Assembly (NCBI GenBank): GCA_015060245.1
Contig: SUYU01000014.1
Span: 1-64,000, forward strand
Length of the DNA: 64,000 nucleotides
Direction: 5' to 3'
Origin: Bacteroidales bacterium
GTDB taxonomy: Bacteria > Bacteroidota > Bacteroidia > Bacteroidales > UBA932
The position numbers and the translations under genes are program-made. Position 1 is the stretch's first letter; every line of letters starts with the position of its first letter. Shown piece by piece: positions 35,452 to 45,315 of the stretch. The notes below the pieces were generated by a model. That model saw nothing but the letters and a program-made list of their open reading frames with translations. It ran no database searches and was not told the origin of the DNA.

Positions 35452-37152
35452 ATGATTAAGAAAATAATTGAGTGCGTTCCCAATTTCAGTGAGGGACGCA
35501 ATATGGATGTTATCAAGCAGATTACAGACCAGATTGAGAGTGTTGAGGGAGTGAAATTGCTGAATGTAGACCCCGGTGATGCTACAAACCGTACCGTTGT
35601 TACATTTGTTGGAGAGCCGCACCTTGTAATTGAGGCAGCATTCAGGGCAATCAAAAAGGCAGGTGAAGTTATTGACATGACCAAGCATCATGGAGAGCAT
35701 CCGCGTATTGGTGCAACTGATGTGTGTCCGTTGATTCCAATTTCAGGAGTTACAATGGAGGAGTGTGCCGAATATGCAAGGGAGTTGGCAAAACGTGTGG
35801 GCGAGGAGGCAGGTATACCTGTATACTGTTATGAGGCCGCCGCATTTACCCCTCAAAGGAGAAACCTTGCTGTCTGCAGGGCCGGTGAGTATGAAGGAAT
35901 ATCAAAAAAACTTCAGGATCCCGACTGGAAACCCGACTTTGGACCATCGGAATTCAGTGAAAATATAGCACGCACAGGCATATCCGTAATAGGTGCAAGG
36001 GATTTTCTTGTTGCCATAAACTTCAATCTCAACACAACTTCAACCCGAAGGGCAAATGCAATAGCCTTTGATGTGAGGGAGAAGGGACGCAAGATGAGAG
36101 AGGGCGGCAAACTTACAGGCAAGGTGCTGCTTGACGAGAATGGCAATGAGATGTGGGCACCTGGAACTCTTAAAGGGTGTAAAGCCATAGGTTGGTTTAT
36201 AAAGGAGTATGGCATAGCACAAGTTTCCATGAATGTGACCGATATTGCAACAACACCTGTGCATGTGGCATTTGACGAGGTGGTTTCAAAGGCTGCCGCC
36301 AGAGGCATAAGGGTAACAGGTTCGGAACTTGTAGGCCTGGTTCCTAAAAAGGTACTTATAGATGCCGGCAAATACTATCTTGCAAAACAACAGCGCTCTC
36401 TGGGCATTGCAGAGGAGGAGATAATAAAGATTGCTGTAAAATCAATGGGTCTTGATGACCTCAAACCATTTGATCCAAGGGAGAAGGTTATTGAGTATTT
36501 GATGGAAGATACTGCAGAAGAGAGACTTATAGATATGACATGTAAAGGCTTTGCTTTGGAGACAGCAAGTGAATCTCCTGCACCTGGCGGTGGATCAATC
36601 TCTGCATACGCAGGAGCCTTGGGTGCATCGCTTGGAACCATGGTAGCCAACCTTTCATCGCACAAGCCGGGATGGGATGACCAGTGGGAGTATTTCTCAA
36701 AATGGGCAGAACAAGGACAAAGCATTGTAAATGAACTTCTTTACTTGGTTGATGAGGATACTGCTGCTTTCAATAAAATCATGGCGGCATTCTCATTGCC
36801 TAAATCAACCGATCAGGAGAAGGCTGCAAGGAGTGCTGCAATCCAGGAGGCAACTATATATGCTACCCAAGTGCCGTTCAGAACAATGAAGGCTGCATAT
36901 AGCGCTTATGGCCTTATAGAGGATATGGCGGCCAAAGGTAATCCTAACTCAGTATCTGATGCCGGAGTGGGTGCGCTTTGTATACGCACAGCAGTTTATG
37001 GAGCATACCTTAATGTAAAAATAAACGCTGCCGGAATCAAGGATGCAGCATTTGCATCAAACATAGTGGATGAGGCCAAGAAAATTCTGGAATTGTCTAA
37101 TAAAAAGGAGACTGAAATTCTGGAAATGGTTGAAAAAATCATTGACAAATAA
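35452..37152 (+). CDS. ftcD: Glutamate formimidoyltransferase / formimidoyl-THF cyclodeaminase fusion
   Basis: A 566-residue bifunctional enzyme that passes the formimino group from formiminoglutamate to tetrahydrofolate and then cyclises it, releasing ammonia. The transferase half (about 1-330) starts ECVPNFSEGRN and contains KHHGEHPRIGATDVCP. The cyclodeaminase half (about 350-566) has ESPAPGGGSISAYAGALGA and the helical bundle typical of FCD. The fusion is the arrangement found in mammals and many Bacteroidetes. It is the last gene of the hut operon and feeds one-carbon units into the same folate pool used by MetF and MetH. Confidence 0.95.
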   Translation: MIKKIIECVPNFSEGRNMDVIKQITDQIESVEGVKLLNVDPGDATNRTVVTFVGEPHLVIEAAFRAIKKAGEVIDMTKHHGEHPRIGATDVCPLIPISGVTMEECAEYARELAKRVGEEAGIPVYCYEAAAFTPQRRNLAVCRAGEYEGISKKLQDPDWKPDFGPSEFSENIARTGISVIGARDFLVAINFNLNTTSTRRANAIAFDVREKGRKMREGGKLTGKVLLDENGNEMWAPGTLKGCKAIGWFIKEYGIAQVSMNVTDIATTPVHVAFDEVVSKAAARGIRVTGSELVGLVPKKVLIDAGKYYLAKQQRSLGIAEEEIIKIAVKSMGLDDLKPFDPREKVIEYLMEDTAEERLIDMTCKGFALETASESPAPGGGSISAYAGALGASLGTMVANLSSHKPGWDDQWEYFSKWAEQGQSIVNELLYLVDEDTAAFNKIMAAFSLPKSTDQEKAARSAAIQEATIYATQVPFRTMKAAYSAYGLIEDMAAKGNPNSVSDAGVGALCIRTAVYGAYLNVKINAAGIKDAAFASNIVDEAKKILELSNKKETEILEMVEKIIDK

Positions 37153-37217
37153 AATTTACTCAATTCTTGTAAAAAATTTGTCAAAAAAATACTATTTTTG
37201 ATACCCGAATACCCGAG

Positions 37218-37248
37218 TCCTCCGGAAAAAAATAAATTTTCTGGAGGA
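37218..37248 (+). terminator. Hairpin after ftcD, possible terminator
   Basis: TCCTCCGGAAAA pairs with TTTTCTGGAGGA around an A/T loop. The T-run after it is poor, so termination is plausible but not proven. It lies just upstream of the strong promoter of the right collagen-like gene and may insulate it. Confidence 0.55.
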
Positions 37249-37277
37249 TTAATTGATAGGAAAAATTCAGAAAAATG

Positions 37278-37307
37278 TTGATTTAAACAAATTTATTCTT
37301 ATCTTTG
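37278..37307 (+). promoter_or_regulatory. Strong promoter of the right collagen-like gene
   Basis: TTG (37278-37280), 19 bases, TATCTTTG (37300-37307): an exact match to the Bacteroidetes sigma consensus. Transcription would start a few bases before the segment shared with the left copy (from about 37321). The resulting 5' leader is about 220 bases long and includes a 16-codon frame at 37326-37376. Confidence 0.85.
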
Positions 37308-37320
37308 GGCAAAATTTCTA

Positions 37321-37539
37321 TCTCTATGCAAGAGACGGGAATTAATTTATATGGGAATAACTGTGTAAACTATTGAAATTAAAATACTTAACCAAAAACA
37401 GTAAAAGAACGGCCAAAAAGAGGGATATAATATACAAACTGGATAATCTGTTTCAAGGAGGTGGATATCCAGGCCTTATCAAAGAAGGAAATTATAAACT
37501 AAACACAAATAATTCAAACTTTATTAAAAACATTTTATT
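37321..37539 (+). promoter_or_regulatory. Shared 5' leader of the right collagen-like gene
   Basis: Inverted match to 29895-30115 with eight substitutions. It contains a conserved CAAGGAGGTGGATATCC segment about 80 bases before the start codon. Also conserved is a 16-codon frame (37326-37373, TGA after), in which five of the eight substitutions fall, two of them silent, with no frameshift. Whether the frame is translated is unknown. Confidence 0.75.
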
Positions 37540-40500
37540 ATGATTAAAAAATCTTTCAGACTAATGCTTCTAGGAGCATTCGCGCTATTGTCAAGCGTAT
37601 TTGTTGCTTGCGACAAATACGATGATGATATCGAAGGTTTGCAGACACAGATTGATGCTTTGAGCGCTAAGATCCAGAGCCTTCAAGCAGCAATCGACGG
37701 TGGTGCTGTTATTACAGATGTTACTACTAATGCAGACGGTATCGTTGTAAAATTGAGCAACGGTAAATCTTACACTATCAGCAATGGTAAAGATGGTGAG
37801 AAAGGTGAGCAAGGTATCCAGGGCGAGCCTGGTTCAGTTGTAGAGATCGGCGAGAACGGTAACTGGTTCATCGACGGTGTTGACACTGGTAAACCTTCTC
37901 AAGGTGAGAAAGGTGAGAAAGGCGATCAAGGTGCTGCTGGCGAGAACGGTGCCAACGGTCAGGATGGTAAAGACGGTGAGACTCCTACAATCGTTATCGG
38001 TGCAAACGGTAACTGGTTTGTAAATGGTGTTGATACTGGCGTTGCTGCTCAGGGTCCTCAAGGTCCTGCTGGTGCTAACGGTAACGACGGTGCTGCTGGT
38101 GCTGCCGGTTCAGTTGTTACAATTGGCGAGAACGGTAACTGGTTTATCGACGGTGAGGATACTGGCGTTGCTGCTCAAGGTCCTAAGGGTGACAAAGGTG
38201 ACAAAGGTGAGCAAGGCGAGAAAGGCGAGCAGGGTGAGAAAGGCGAGCAGGGTGAGCAGGGTGAGCAAGGCGTTGCTGGTCCTCAAGGCCCACAAGGTGA
38301 CAAAGGCGAGCAGGGTGAGCAAGGTATCCCTGGCTTGAACGCTCCTACAATTTATTACTATCCAGATGCAAGCGGTGTATGGGTTAAATACACTTTGACT
38401 CCAACTCCAGAAGGTTTTGAGACAACTGTTGAGCCTACTGAGGAGCCATGGTTGCCTGATGGTACTATCACTGCAGTTTACGATGGTGGCATTTTGGCTC
38501 TTTACAACGTAACTGGTGGAGAAGGTGAGAACAAACAGGTAATTATCAACAATAACACTACTCTTCAGTCATTGGCATTCGTTCCTGAGTTTATGACTCC
38601 AGGTTTCGGTATGGGTCTTGTTGAGAACTACGTAATGGTAGATCTTGGCCTAGGTGAGTTGCTTGCTGCAAATATGTTAGACATTGAAATCGACGAGTTT
38701 GAATTTGATCCTAAATTTGTTGGATCTAACAACTTGGAGATGACATATAGGGTTAACCCTTCAAACGCTAACCTTAACGGTGTTGAGTTCTCATTCATCA
38801 ACAGACAAGTTCAGACTAGAGTTGATGGTGATAACACAGATCTTCTTGAGATTGTTGGTACACCTGAGCATAATGGTGATGCACTAAACGTTACAGCACA
38901 AATCAAACGTTTCCCTGTATCATGGTATGGCGCTCTTCCAGAGACTGTATTTACTTTGGCTAACGCACTTGACAACTACAATCTAATGGGTCTGCTAATT
39001 GGTTCAGAGCCAGAAGAGAAGGATGAGGAGACTAACGATAATGGTCGATTCCCTCTAATTGAGAACACAATGATTGACAATCTTGTTGACAATTTGGTAA
39101 ATGGTTTGAGCAAAAGAGATATTTTCGCTCTAAAAGCAACAGTTGCTGAAAAGTCAGAGATTGTTTCAGACTATGCTGCAATTTATACTGAACTAATGAC
39201 AGGTTTTGCCATTGTAAATGTTTGGGATAAGGCTAAGGATGATGACATGACAAAAGAAATTGAGGCTATGCTTCCTGGTATTGACTTGCCTTGGAAACAC
39301 ATTTGCCCACTTCCATTCGGCATACTTCCAGCAATGAAAAATGCATTGAAAGCAGACCAGTACAAAGAATACGTAAGAGAAATGCTAATCGAGACAGATT
39401 CATGTGCATATTTCAAATATAACGAGTCTATTGACCTTGATTCAGTTGTTTCATTGGCTTCTGTACTTCCAAAACCTTGTCTAGTTAACGAGCGTGGTAT
39501 TGATGTAGAGTACACATTCACTAAACTTGACGAGTTTATTGGTGCTGATGACAAAACTGACCAACAGAAATTTGTTACTATTGATGCAAACAACGTGGTT
39601 TCAGTAGACAAAAATTGGTTGGAGGCACAGGAAGACGGTGGTAGATCTGCTGTAGGTAGAACTCCTGCTTTCTACGTTGAGGCTAAGGTTGACAATAAAG
39701 TTGTTGCTGATGCATACATCAAACTTGCTATTGTTGATCAACTTCCAGATACTATTAGAGTAGCAGTTGATTGCGGAAACATTGAGTACTCTGATATTGA
39801 TGACAAAACCTCTAAAGGTCTATCATGGGATAGAATGAACAAAGAGGTATACGAGGTTCTTGACATGACAGCCGTTGAGTTTGAAAACAATTACGATTTG
39901 GATGAGAAGAAAGCAAATCGTCAACCTAATGGTACAGAACTTGCATACATAGAGAAAGATGAGGAGCCAACAGCAACAGATGCTGCAAGAATTAAGTTCA
40001 ACGACCAGATTAAAGTTGGTCCAGATAGCGCAATTATCTACCTTGCTGGCACAAGAACTCCTGTTAAGATTGTATTCACATACAACGTTGAGCATAAGAC
40101 TGCATTCCCTGAACTAAATCCAGACTACAAACTTGCTGATGATATCACTGTAAGCATACCTGATTACGATAAGAATCAAAAAGTTGTATTCGAGGATGAG
40201 ACTCTAGAGGTAGTTCAAACTAAGGGTAAACTTGTTAAAGACACTTGGAGACTTCAGAACACAATGAGAGAGTTCATTAAGGATTACGCTAAGGATTATA
40301 AGACTCCTGGTAACCATGGTGACCTATCATTCAAAGTTCTAGGATTTGTTTACAATGGTGTATTGTACAACGAGATTAACTCTGAACTAAAAGTTGGTGA
40401 CAAGACATATAAGGTAGACGATACTCATGACGGTTGCAGTTTGAGTAATGCTACTCTTGATGGTGAGTTCAAACTAACTACTCCATTGAAGAAATCAGAG

Positions 40501-41016
40501 GATTCAAGAATCTACGTAATTGAGATGGAGATCCCTATGAACAACGGTGACATCTGTACAGAGCGTTTCGCTGTTAAGTTCGTACGTCCATTCACAATGA
40601 CTGTTGGTGATGTAGTACTTAAGACTACTGCTGCTCCAACTACTGCTGAGATTATGCCTTTGATCGTGATTAAAGACTTTGCTAACAAGGTTCTTTACTC
40701 ATGGGATCCAGAACTTAACCCAGATTTCAACCCAGAGTCTCCTAACACCAGCGCTGTTACCAAATATGCTAAAGAGGCTTACAAACTTGACAAAGATGAC
40801 TTCAAATTCACATTTACTGTAGAGGCTCCAGGCTTTGAAAAGAGCACTCTAACAATTGATTCTGCAACTGGTAAAGTTACTTGGAACAACATGGGTGGTG
40901 ACCTTCAGCGTGATAAAGATGCTAAATCTGTAGTTAACTACACTATGGATGGTATTGCTGAAACTGAGGCTAAAGGTAACATCAAAGTTCTTTCAACTGA
41001 GAACAGCAAAAACTAA
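37540..41016 (+). CDS. Collagen-like surface lipoprotein, right paralogue
   Basis: A 1158-residue paralogue of the left gene. The first 80 residues are almost identical (signal ending FVAC, Cys24, DKYDDD, coiled coil, DUF4988-type domain). The collagen-like part (about 85-266) differs in layout: three NGNWF modules ([18 protein letters not shown]) alternate with Gly-X-Y blocks, against one in the left copy. The C-terminal 890 residues share the framework ([39 protein letters not shown]) but many loops differ. That pattern suits two alleles of one surface structure exposed to immune or phage selection. Codons are those of highly expressed genes, and an excellent promoter precedes it. No PKD, TonB or sortase features are seen. 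Confidence 0.87.
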   Translation: MIKKSFRLMLLGAFALLSSVFVACDKYDDDIEGLQTQIDALSAKIQSLQAAIDGGAVITDVTTNADGIVVKLSNGKSYTISNGKDGEKGEQGIQGEPGSVVEIGENGNWFIDGVDTGKPSQGEKGEKGDQGAAGENGANGQDGKDGETPTIVIGANGNWFVNGVDTGVAAQGPQGPAGANGNDGAAGAAGSVVTIGENGNWFIDGEDTGVAAQGPKGDKGDKGEQGEKGEQGEKGEQGEQGEQGVAGPQGPQGDKGEQGEQGIPGLNAPTIYYYPDASGVWVKYTLTPTPEGFETTVEPTEEPWLPDGTITAVYDGGILALYNVTGGEGENKQVIINNNTTLQSLAFVPEFMTPGFGMGLVENYVMVDLGLGELLAANMLDIEIDEFEFDPKFVGSNNLEMTYRVNPSNANLNGVEFSFINRQVQTRVDGDNTDLLEIVGTPEHNGDALNVTAQIKRFPVSWYGALPETVFTLANALDNYNLMGLLIGSEPEEKDEETNDNGRFPLIENTMIDNLVDNLVNGLSKRDIFALKATVAEKSEIVSDYAAIYTELMTGFAIVNVWDKAKDDDMTKEIEAMLPGIDLPWKHICPLPFGILPAMKNALKADQYKEYVREMLIETDSCAYFKYNESIDLDSVVSLASVLPKPCLVNERGIDVEYTFTKLDEFIGADDKTDQQKFVTIDANNVVSVDKNWLEAQEDGGRSAVGRTPAFYVEAKVDNKVVADAYIKLAIVDQLPDTIRVAVDCGNIEYSDIDDKTSKGLSWDRMNKEVYEVLDMTAVEFENNYDLDEKKANRQPNGTELAYIEKDEEPTATDAARIKFNDQIKVGPDSAIIYLAGTRTPVKIVFTYNVEHKTAFPELNPDYKLADDITVSIPDYDKNQKVVFEDETLEVVQTKGKLVKDTWRLQNTMREFIKDYAKDYKTPGNHGDLSFKVLGFVYNGVLYNEINSELKVGDKTYKVDDTHDGCSLSNATLDGEFKLTTPLKKSEDSRIYVIEMEIPMNNGDICTERFAVKFVRPFTMTVGDVVLKTTAAPTTAEIMPLIVIKDFANKVLYSWDPELNPDFNPESPNTSAVTKYAKEAYKLDKDDFKFTFTVEAPGFEKSTLTIDSATGKVTWNNMGGDLQRDKDAKSVVNYTMDGIAETEAKGNIKVLSTENSKN

Positions 41017-41046
41017 TTAGAAACATCTGTTACTAATTATAAATCC

Positions 41047-41079
41047 GAAAGGCTTCCGAAAGGGAGCCTTTCTTTTTTT
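41047..41079 (+). terminator. Terminator of right collagen-like gene
   Basis: GAAAGGCTTCC-GAAA-GGGAGCCTTTC followed by seven T, identical to the left paralogue's terminator. Confidence 0.93.
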
Positions 41080-41101
41080 GCCCTGTTTTGAGTCCTGAGC
41101 C

Positions 41102-41550
41102 GCAAAATTCCTCATGTCCAATATTTCCTACTGATTGTATACTTTAGTTCTTCTGCGCTTTCATTTGGCAGGTGCAAATTCCTCATACATTAATATACCT
41201 ATTCCTGATTGTATACTTTAGTTCTTCTGTGCTTTCATTTGGTAGGCGCAAATTCCTCATACATTAATATACTTATTCATGATTGTATACTTTAGTTCTT
41301 CCGCGCCTTTAGTCGTCAGACGCAAATCCCGGCTACATTAATATCATTATTCCTGATAATATACTTTGGTCCTTCTGCGCTTTCATTTGGCAGGTGCAAA
41401 TTCCTCATACATTAATATACTTATTCCTGATTGTATACTTTAGTTCTTCTGCGCTTTCATTTGGCTGGCGCAAATTCCTCATACATTAATATACCTATTC
41501 CTGACTGTATACTTTAGTTTTTCTGTGCTTTCATTTGGCAGGCGCAAATT
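41102..41550. repeat. 74-bp tandem repeats, six units
   Basis: Units starting GCAAATTCC (or a close variant) at 41174, 41248, 41322, 41396, 41470 and 41544 are spaced exactly 74 bp. A first, slightly shorter unit starts at 41102. The mirror position on the left arm has only about two units, so copy number has changed since the arms duplicated. No frame stays open. Confidence 0.93.
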
Positions 41551-41743
41551 CGATAAAACGATTGATTCCATATTATATACATTGATTGCTCAACGGCTTT
41601 GTGTCTACATCTTTACAGGGGTTAATTGATATAATACCATGTAATATGCTGCTATGCTCTATAATTAATTATGGTCAATGAAAGCCTTATTATATATAAA
41701 AATTCCTCAAAAAGGCAGTTTATTAATTCGGTTGTTCAAGATA

Positions 41744-41909
41744 TTCACCTGGAACACTGACCCTTGTTATATGACCTGTAGCGCTATTTTTCGTTCCAGG
41801 TGAGACAATTTTGCTTCACCTGGAACAGCAGAGAAAAGCGCAATCAATTTAACACGCTGTAACTCTGCTATTTATAAATATAAATCATTAAGCTGTTGTT
41901 CCAGGTGAA
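41744..41909. repeat. Double-palindrome (REPIN-like) element, copy C
   Basis: TTCACCTGGAAC (41744-41755) pairs with GTTCCAGGTGA (41793-41803). After 11 bases, TTCACCTGGAACA (41815-41827) pairs with TGTTCCAGGTGAA (41897-41909). It is the inverted partner of copy B. Inverted similarity continues to about 42055. Confidence 0.92.
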
Positions 41910-42319
41910 TTTCATAAGCGAAGAATCGCGATATTGAAATATTGAAATATTGAGATAAACAATGACTATATACATTAAATGAAAAATTACTGGAAACTGC
42001 AGGTGAATAAATGACGCAAACAGTAGAGTAATAATTGCCGTATAATACTGATTAATCATGGCACGATATTCAATATGAATATAATAGGCAGATATAGAGG
42101 GCACAATATTCCTGACCCAAGATATGGCATGTAAAGCAATGGTATATAAATTATACACAGATATTCAAGTGAATAGCATGTGGCCGTTGATAAATCATAC
42201 CGGATATTGCGGATAAAGATTGCCCGGTTTGCGCAGAGAGACCTGCATCATAATGCAGGGAAATTTTTACTCAGGTTTGAATTTTAATGATAGACCGGCA
42301 ATAGCAATTGGGAATAGCG

Positions 42320-42351
42320 AACCCCTATTAGAGTGATTTCTAATAGGGGTT
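42320..42351. repeat. Perfect 13-bp inverted repeat
   Basis: AACCCCTATTAGA and TCTAATAGGGGTT are separated by six bases. There is no T-run, so it is a poor terminator on either strand. It immediately precedes the 35-36-bp repeat array. The remaining bases from 42056 to 42319 hold nothing I can call. Confidence 0.85.
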
Positions 42352-42356
42352 ATTCC

Positions 42357-42640
42357 TTTGATGAGAGACCTTTGATGACTACCTCATATTCCTTTGGTGA
42401 GAGACCTCTGAAGCCAACCTCTTATCGTTTGATGAAAGAAGTTTGAAGTGTGCCTCATATTCCTTTGATGAGAGACCTTTGAAGAATGCCTCATATTCCT
42501 TTGGTGAGAGAAGTTTGAAGTGTGCCTCATATTCCTTTGATGAGAGACCTTTGAAGTCTGCCTCTTATCATTTGATGAGAGACCTTTGAAGCCAGCCTCC
42601 TACCGTTTGGTGAGAGACCTCTGAAGCCAACCTCTGCATT
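42357..42640. repeat. 35-36-bp tandem repeats, eight units
   Basis: Units starting TTTGATGAGAGACC or a variant at 42357, 42393, 42428, 42464, 42500, 42536, 42571 and 42606. They are contiguous, without spacers, and alternate between two types (GAGAGACCTTTGAAG and GAGAGAAGTTTGAAG). No frame is maintained. They end about 100 bases after the TonB receptor gene. Confidence 0.92.
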
Positions 42641-42741
42641 ATTTCGATAGATGACCCGGAGCCATCATTATGTCAAACTCCAACGGAAATCTTTACTAAT
42701 ATTGAGTCTGCCATTGTAAAGTTGTTCAATCAATCACATAA

Positions 42742-45189
42742 TCAAAAATTCAACCTTATACCAAAGTTGCAGTTCCTGGCCTCTCCCCAATATCCGGCAA
42801 ATGTAGCGGCTGTATGGTCGGCACCGTCCTTGCCCCTTATGATGTACTCTTCATTGAAGAGGTTGTTCAAATTGAAGAATACCTGAATGTCGGCAAATGA
42901 GGTGTGGAATATGTTTGACACCTGAAGATTGGCCAGATGGTATGATGGTATGCGATAAGGGTCTGTGCGGTCATTGGCATCGGTTCTTGTATTTGGCTCA
43001 AAATCGGCCCAATAACGGTCGTTGAACTGCCAGTTGAAGGCTACATTAAAATCCTTGAGCCAATTTGCTGTACAGCCTGAAAGCATATGGAACGGACGTA
43101 CCGAAACTGAAGCACCTACTTGGGTCTGTGGAGCATCTCCCACAGGCAAACCGTCGGAATAGACGTTTACTTCTGCTCTTACAAGATCTGAATACGGGTC
43201 ATAAATCTTGGCATTCACGTCATTCTTCCACTCCCACTTGCCAATTGAAGCGTAGGCATTCAATCTGAGCCAGTTGGTAAAGTTATGGAATGCATCAATC
43301 TCAAAGCCATAGTGAAGTGCATCAAGACCGGTTATCATGAATTTGTAGGCATCCTCCTCCAAAGGTTTGTACGGAGAACTCATGATGCTTTTGTTCTTCC
43401 AGTATGCAGTGTAAAAAGTGGCCTCAACACCACCTCTTGAATGGACAAATCTGTAACCCAACTCTCCCAAAAGGTTCTTCTCATTCTTTACATCTTCCGA
43501 CGGGTGGTTATTGCCGTTTGCAAAGATTACACTGCTGTACGGTACGCGACTGTATACGGCACCATTCAAATAGAAACTGCTTTTGTCACTGGCCTTAAAG
43601 AGAACACCGGCCTTTACAGATGCACCAAGTTTATACTCAACGTCGCTGTAGACATCACCGCCTGAGTAGTTGTATCTGTCCCAACGCTGATGTGTGGAGC
43701 CGTTGAGCGACGCACCAAGGTTCAATATCCACCTTTTGGAATTGTAGTTCAACATTGCATAAAGGGTACCATAATTTAGCACCTTGCCGTTATAGGTCCT
43801 TATGTAGTCTCCAACTTGCTTGTAAGGGTCTCTGCCGGCAAGGCCCATGAGTGAGTTCTTCTCGTAATCCTCATACCAGTATGATCCGCCCAAAAGGTCG
43901 GTAATCTGCTCCTTTTCCCAAGTCTCGTAGTGCTGGTAATGAAGGCCGGCCTCAAGATTCAACTTGTCGGAAAAATCTACAAGGGCCGTACTTGTCACTC
44001 CAATCTGAAGATTTCCAGCCATATAGTCACTCATTATGTTCTGGGCACTCCCCTCTTTGGTAAACTGGGCAGTTGAATTGGCCCTGTTATTGGCAATGAC
44101 TGCATCCCAGTCAATATGGCCATCCTTCTGGAAAGCGATAATCCTCTTGCCCTTTGTCTCGGTCCACAGGCCGCCACCATCTCCTATTGAGAAATATGCA
44201 GCACTATTCAACTTGAAGTTACGGTTGTTGGTGTAGAAGTGGTTAAGTGTAAAGTAGGGTTTGAAATAGACATTTTCACTTATTGTACGCTGAACCCTTT
44301 TGCCGTTCTCATCGGTATAGTAGCCCCAGTTCTTGCTGTAAGTGCCGCCATACTTCCCGTACTCGGCATATGAGAGCCTCTGGCTCCTCTGCTGATGCCT
44401 TTCGGGGCCTCCGAGTGCCGTAAAAAGCAACGAGTGGTTCTCATTGAACTTCTTGCTCAAACTGAACATATATGAGCCCTGCTTTACGTCGGTACACTCA
44501 ACATATCCGTGGCCCCATGTATATGAGCCCATGAGTGTAAAGGCCCAACCTTTGCCAAGGTCACCGCTATTGTAACTGAAATGGCCCTTTGAAACGCCAT
44601 AATCGGTGTAACTGTATCCCACCTCTACAGCCGGGCTCAATACAGGACTCTTGGTAATTATATTGATTGTTCCTCCTACAGAGTTGTCTGAGAGCATTGA
44701 ACCGCCAATTCCCTTCTGTACCTGGATTGTGGCGGTTGCATCGGTAAGTCCGAGCCAGTTGTTCCAGAACATGTTTCCGGTTGTAAGGCCTGAGATTGGA
44801 ATACCATTAAGCAAAACAGATATGTTCTCCTGCTTGAAACCTCGTATATTGATTTTTGCATCGCCATAACTGCCGGTCTCTGCTGTTGCATATATGCCCG
44901 GAATCTCCTTAAGTAGTTCGGGATATGTACGCCCCACAGCCTTTGCCTTGATCTGGGAATCATCCACGCTCTGCAGACGGAGCGGTGAGTTGCGCACATT
45001 CTTGAGTCCTGCAGAGACTGTAATCTGCTCCAGTAGAAGCGCAGTCGAGTCCTGTGGCAGTGTTCCGGAGTTGTGAGAGAAGCCTTCGCCTTCAATATTG
45101 TCTGCCGCCATAGCATTGAATGACAAGGCCATTGATAGAATGGTCAGTGAAATTTTCTGACCGCAACGCATAAAAAAACTTGTTGACAT
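42742..45189 (-). CDS. TonB-dependent outer-membrane receptor, predicted flavin importer
   Basis: An 815-residue receptor: signal peptide (about 1-29), a likely TonB box in EQITVSAG (about 54-61), plug domain with LLKEIPGIYATAETGSYGDA, NIRGF and GGTINI, and a large 22-strand-type barrel ending in Phe. It lacks the CarboxypepD_reg domain of SusC proteins and has no SusD partner, so it is closer to siderophore/vitamin receptors. An intact FMN riboswitch lies upstream on the same strand, so the likely cargo is riboflavin, FMN or FAD. That assignment rests on regulation, not on the receptor sequence. A hairpin covers its start codon. No inner-membrane riboflavin transporter or rib gene is adjacent. 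Confidence 0.85.
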   Translation of the reverse strand: MSTSFFMRCGQKISLTILSMALSFNAMAADNIEGEGFSHNSGTLPQDSTALLLEQITVSAGLKNVRNSPLRLQSVDDSQIKAKAVGRTYPELLKEIPGIYATAETGSYGDAKINIRGFKQENISVLLNGIPISGLTTGNMFWNNWLGLTDATATIQVQKGIGGSMLSDNSVGGTINIITKSPVLSPAVEVGYSYTDYGVSKGHFSYNSGDLGKGWAFTLMGSYTWGHGYVECTDVKQGSYMFSLSKKFNENHSLLFTALGGPERHQQRSQRLSYAEYGKYGGTYSKNWGYYTDENGKRVQRTISENVYFKPYFTLNHFYTNNRNFKLNSAAYFSIGDGGGLWTETKGKRIIAFQKDGHIDWDAVIANNRANSTAQFTKEGSAQNIMSDYMAGNLQIGVTSTALVDFSDKLNLEAGLHYQHYETWEKEQITDLLGGSYWYEDYEKNSLMGLAGRDPYKQVGDYIRTYNGKVLNYGTLYAMLNYNSKRWILNLGASLNGSTHQRWDRYNYSGGDVYSDVEYKLGASVKAGVLFKASDKSSFYLNGAVYSRVPYSSVIFANGNNHPSEDVKNEKNLLGELGYRFVHSRGGVEATFYTAYWKNKSIMSSPYKPLEEDAYKFMITGLDALHYGFEIDAFHNFTNWLRLNAYASIGKWEWKNDVNAKIYDPYSDLVRAEVNVYSDGLPVGDAPQTQVGASVSVRPFHMLSGCTANWLKDFNVAFNWQFNDRYWADFEPNTRTDANDRTDPYRIPSYHLANLQVSNIFHTSFADIQVFFNLNNLFNEEYIIRGKDGADHTAATFAGYWGEARNCNFGIRLNF

Positions 45190-45227
45190 AAACGTTTAGT
45201 TAATTAATAATAAAGTTTATCAACAAG
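45179..45227 (-). promoter_or_regulatory. Start-codon hairpin of the receptor gene
   Basis: On the minus strand, CTTGTTGATAAAC (45227-45215) is complementary to the sequence around the receptor start, 45193-45179. This gives 13 pairs interrupted only by a two-base bulge that falls on the AUG itself, with a 21-base loop. It would hide the start codon and is the best candidate for the riboswitch's expression platform. Confidence 0.65.
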
Positions 45228-45315
45228 GCAATATAAGGAATACATATATAGACATGGACCCGCACGGTACAAAGACCGCTGTGCACAGCAATAGAGCACT
45301 GGGAGTATGCCACTA

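Noticed and set aside
42357..42640. Possible CRISPR array
   Set aside because: Units are contiguous with no unique spacers, and no cas genes are in the window.
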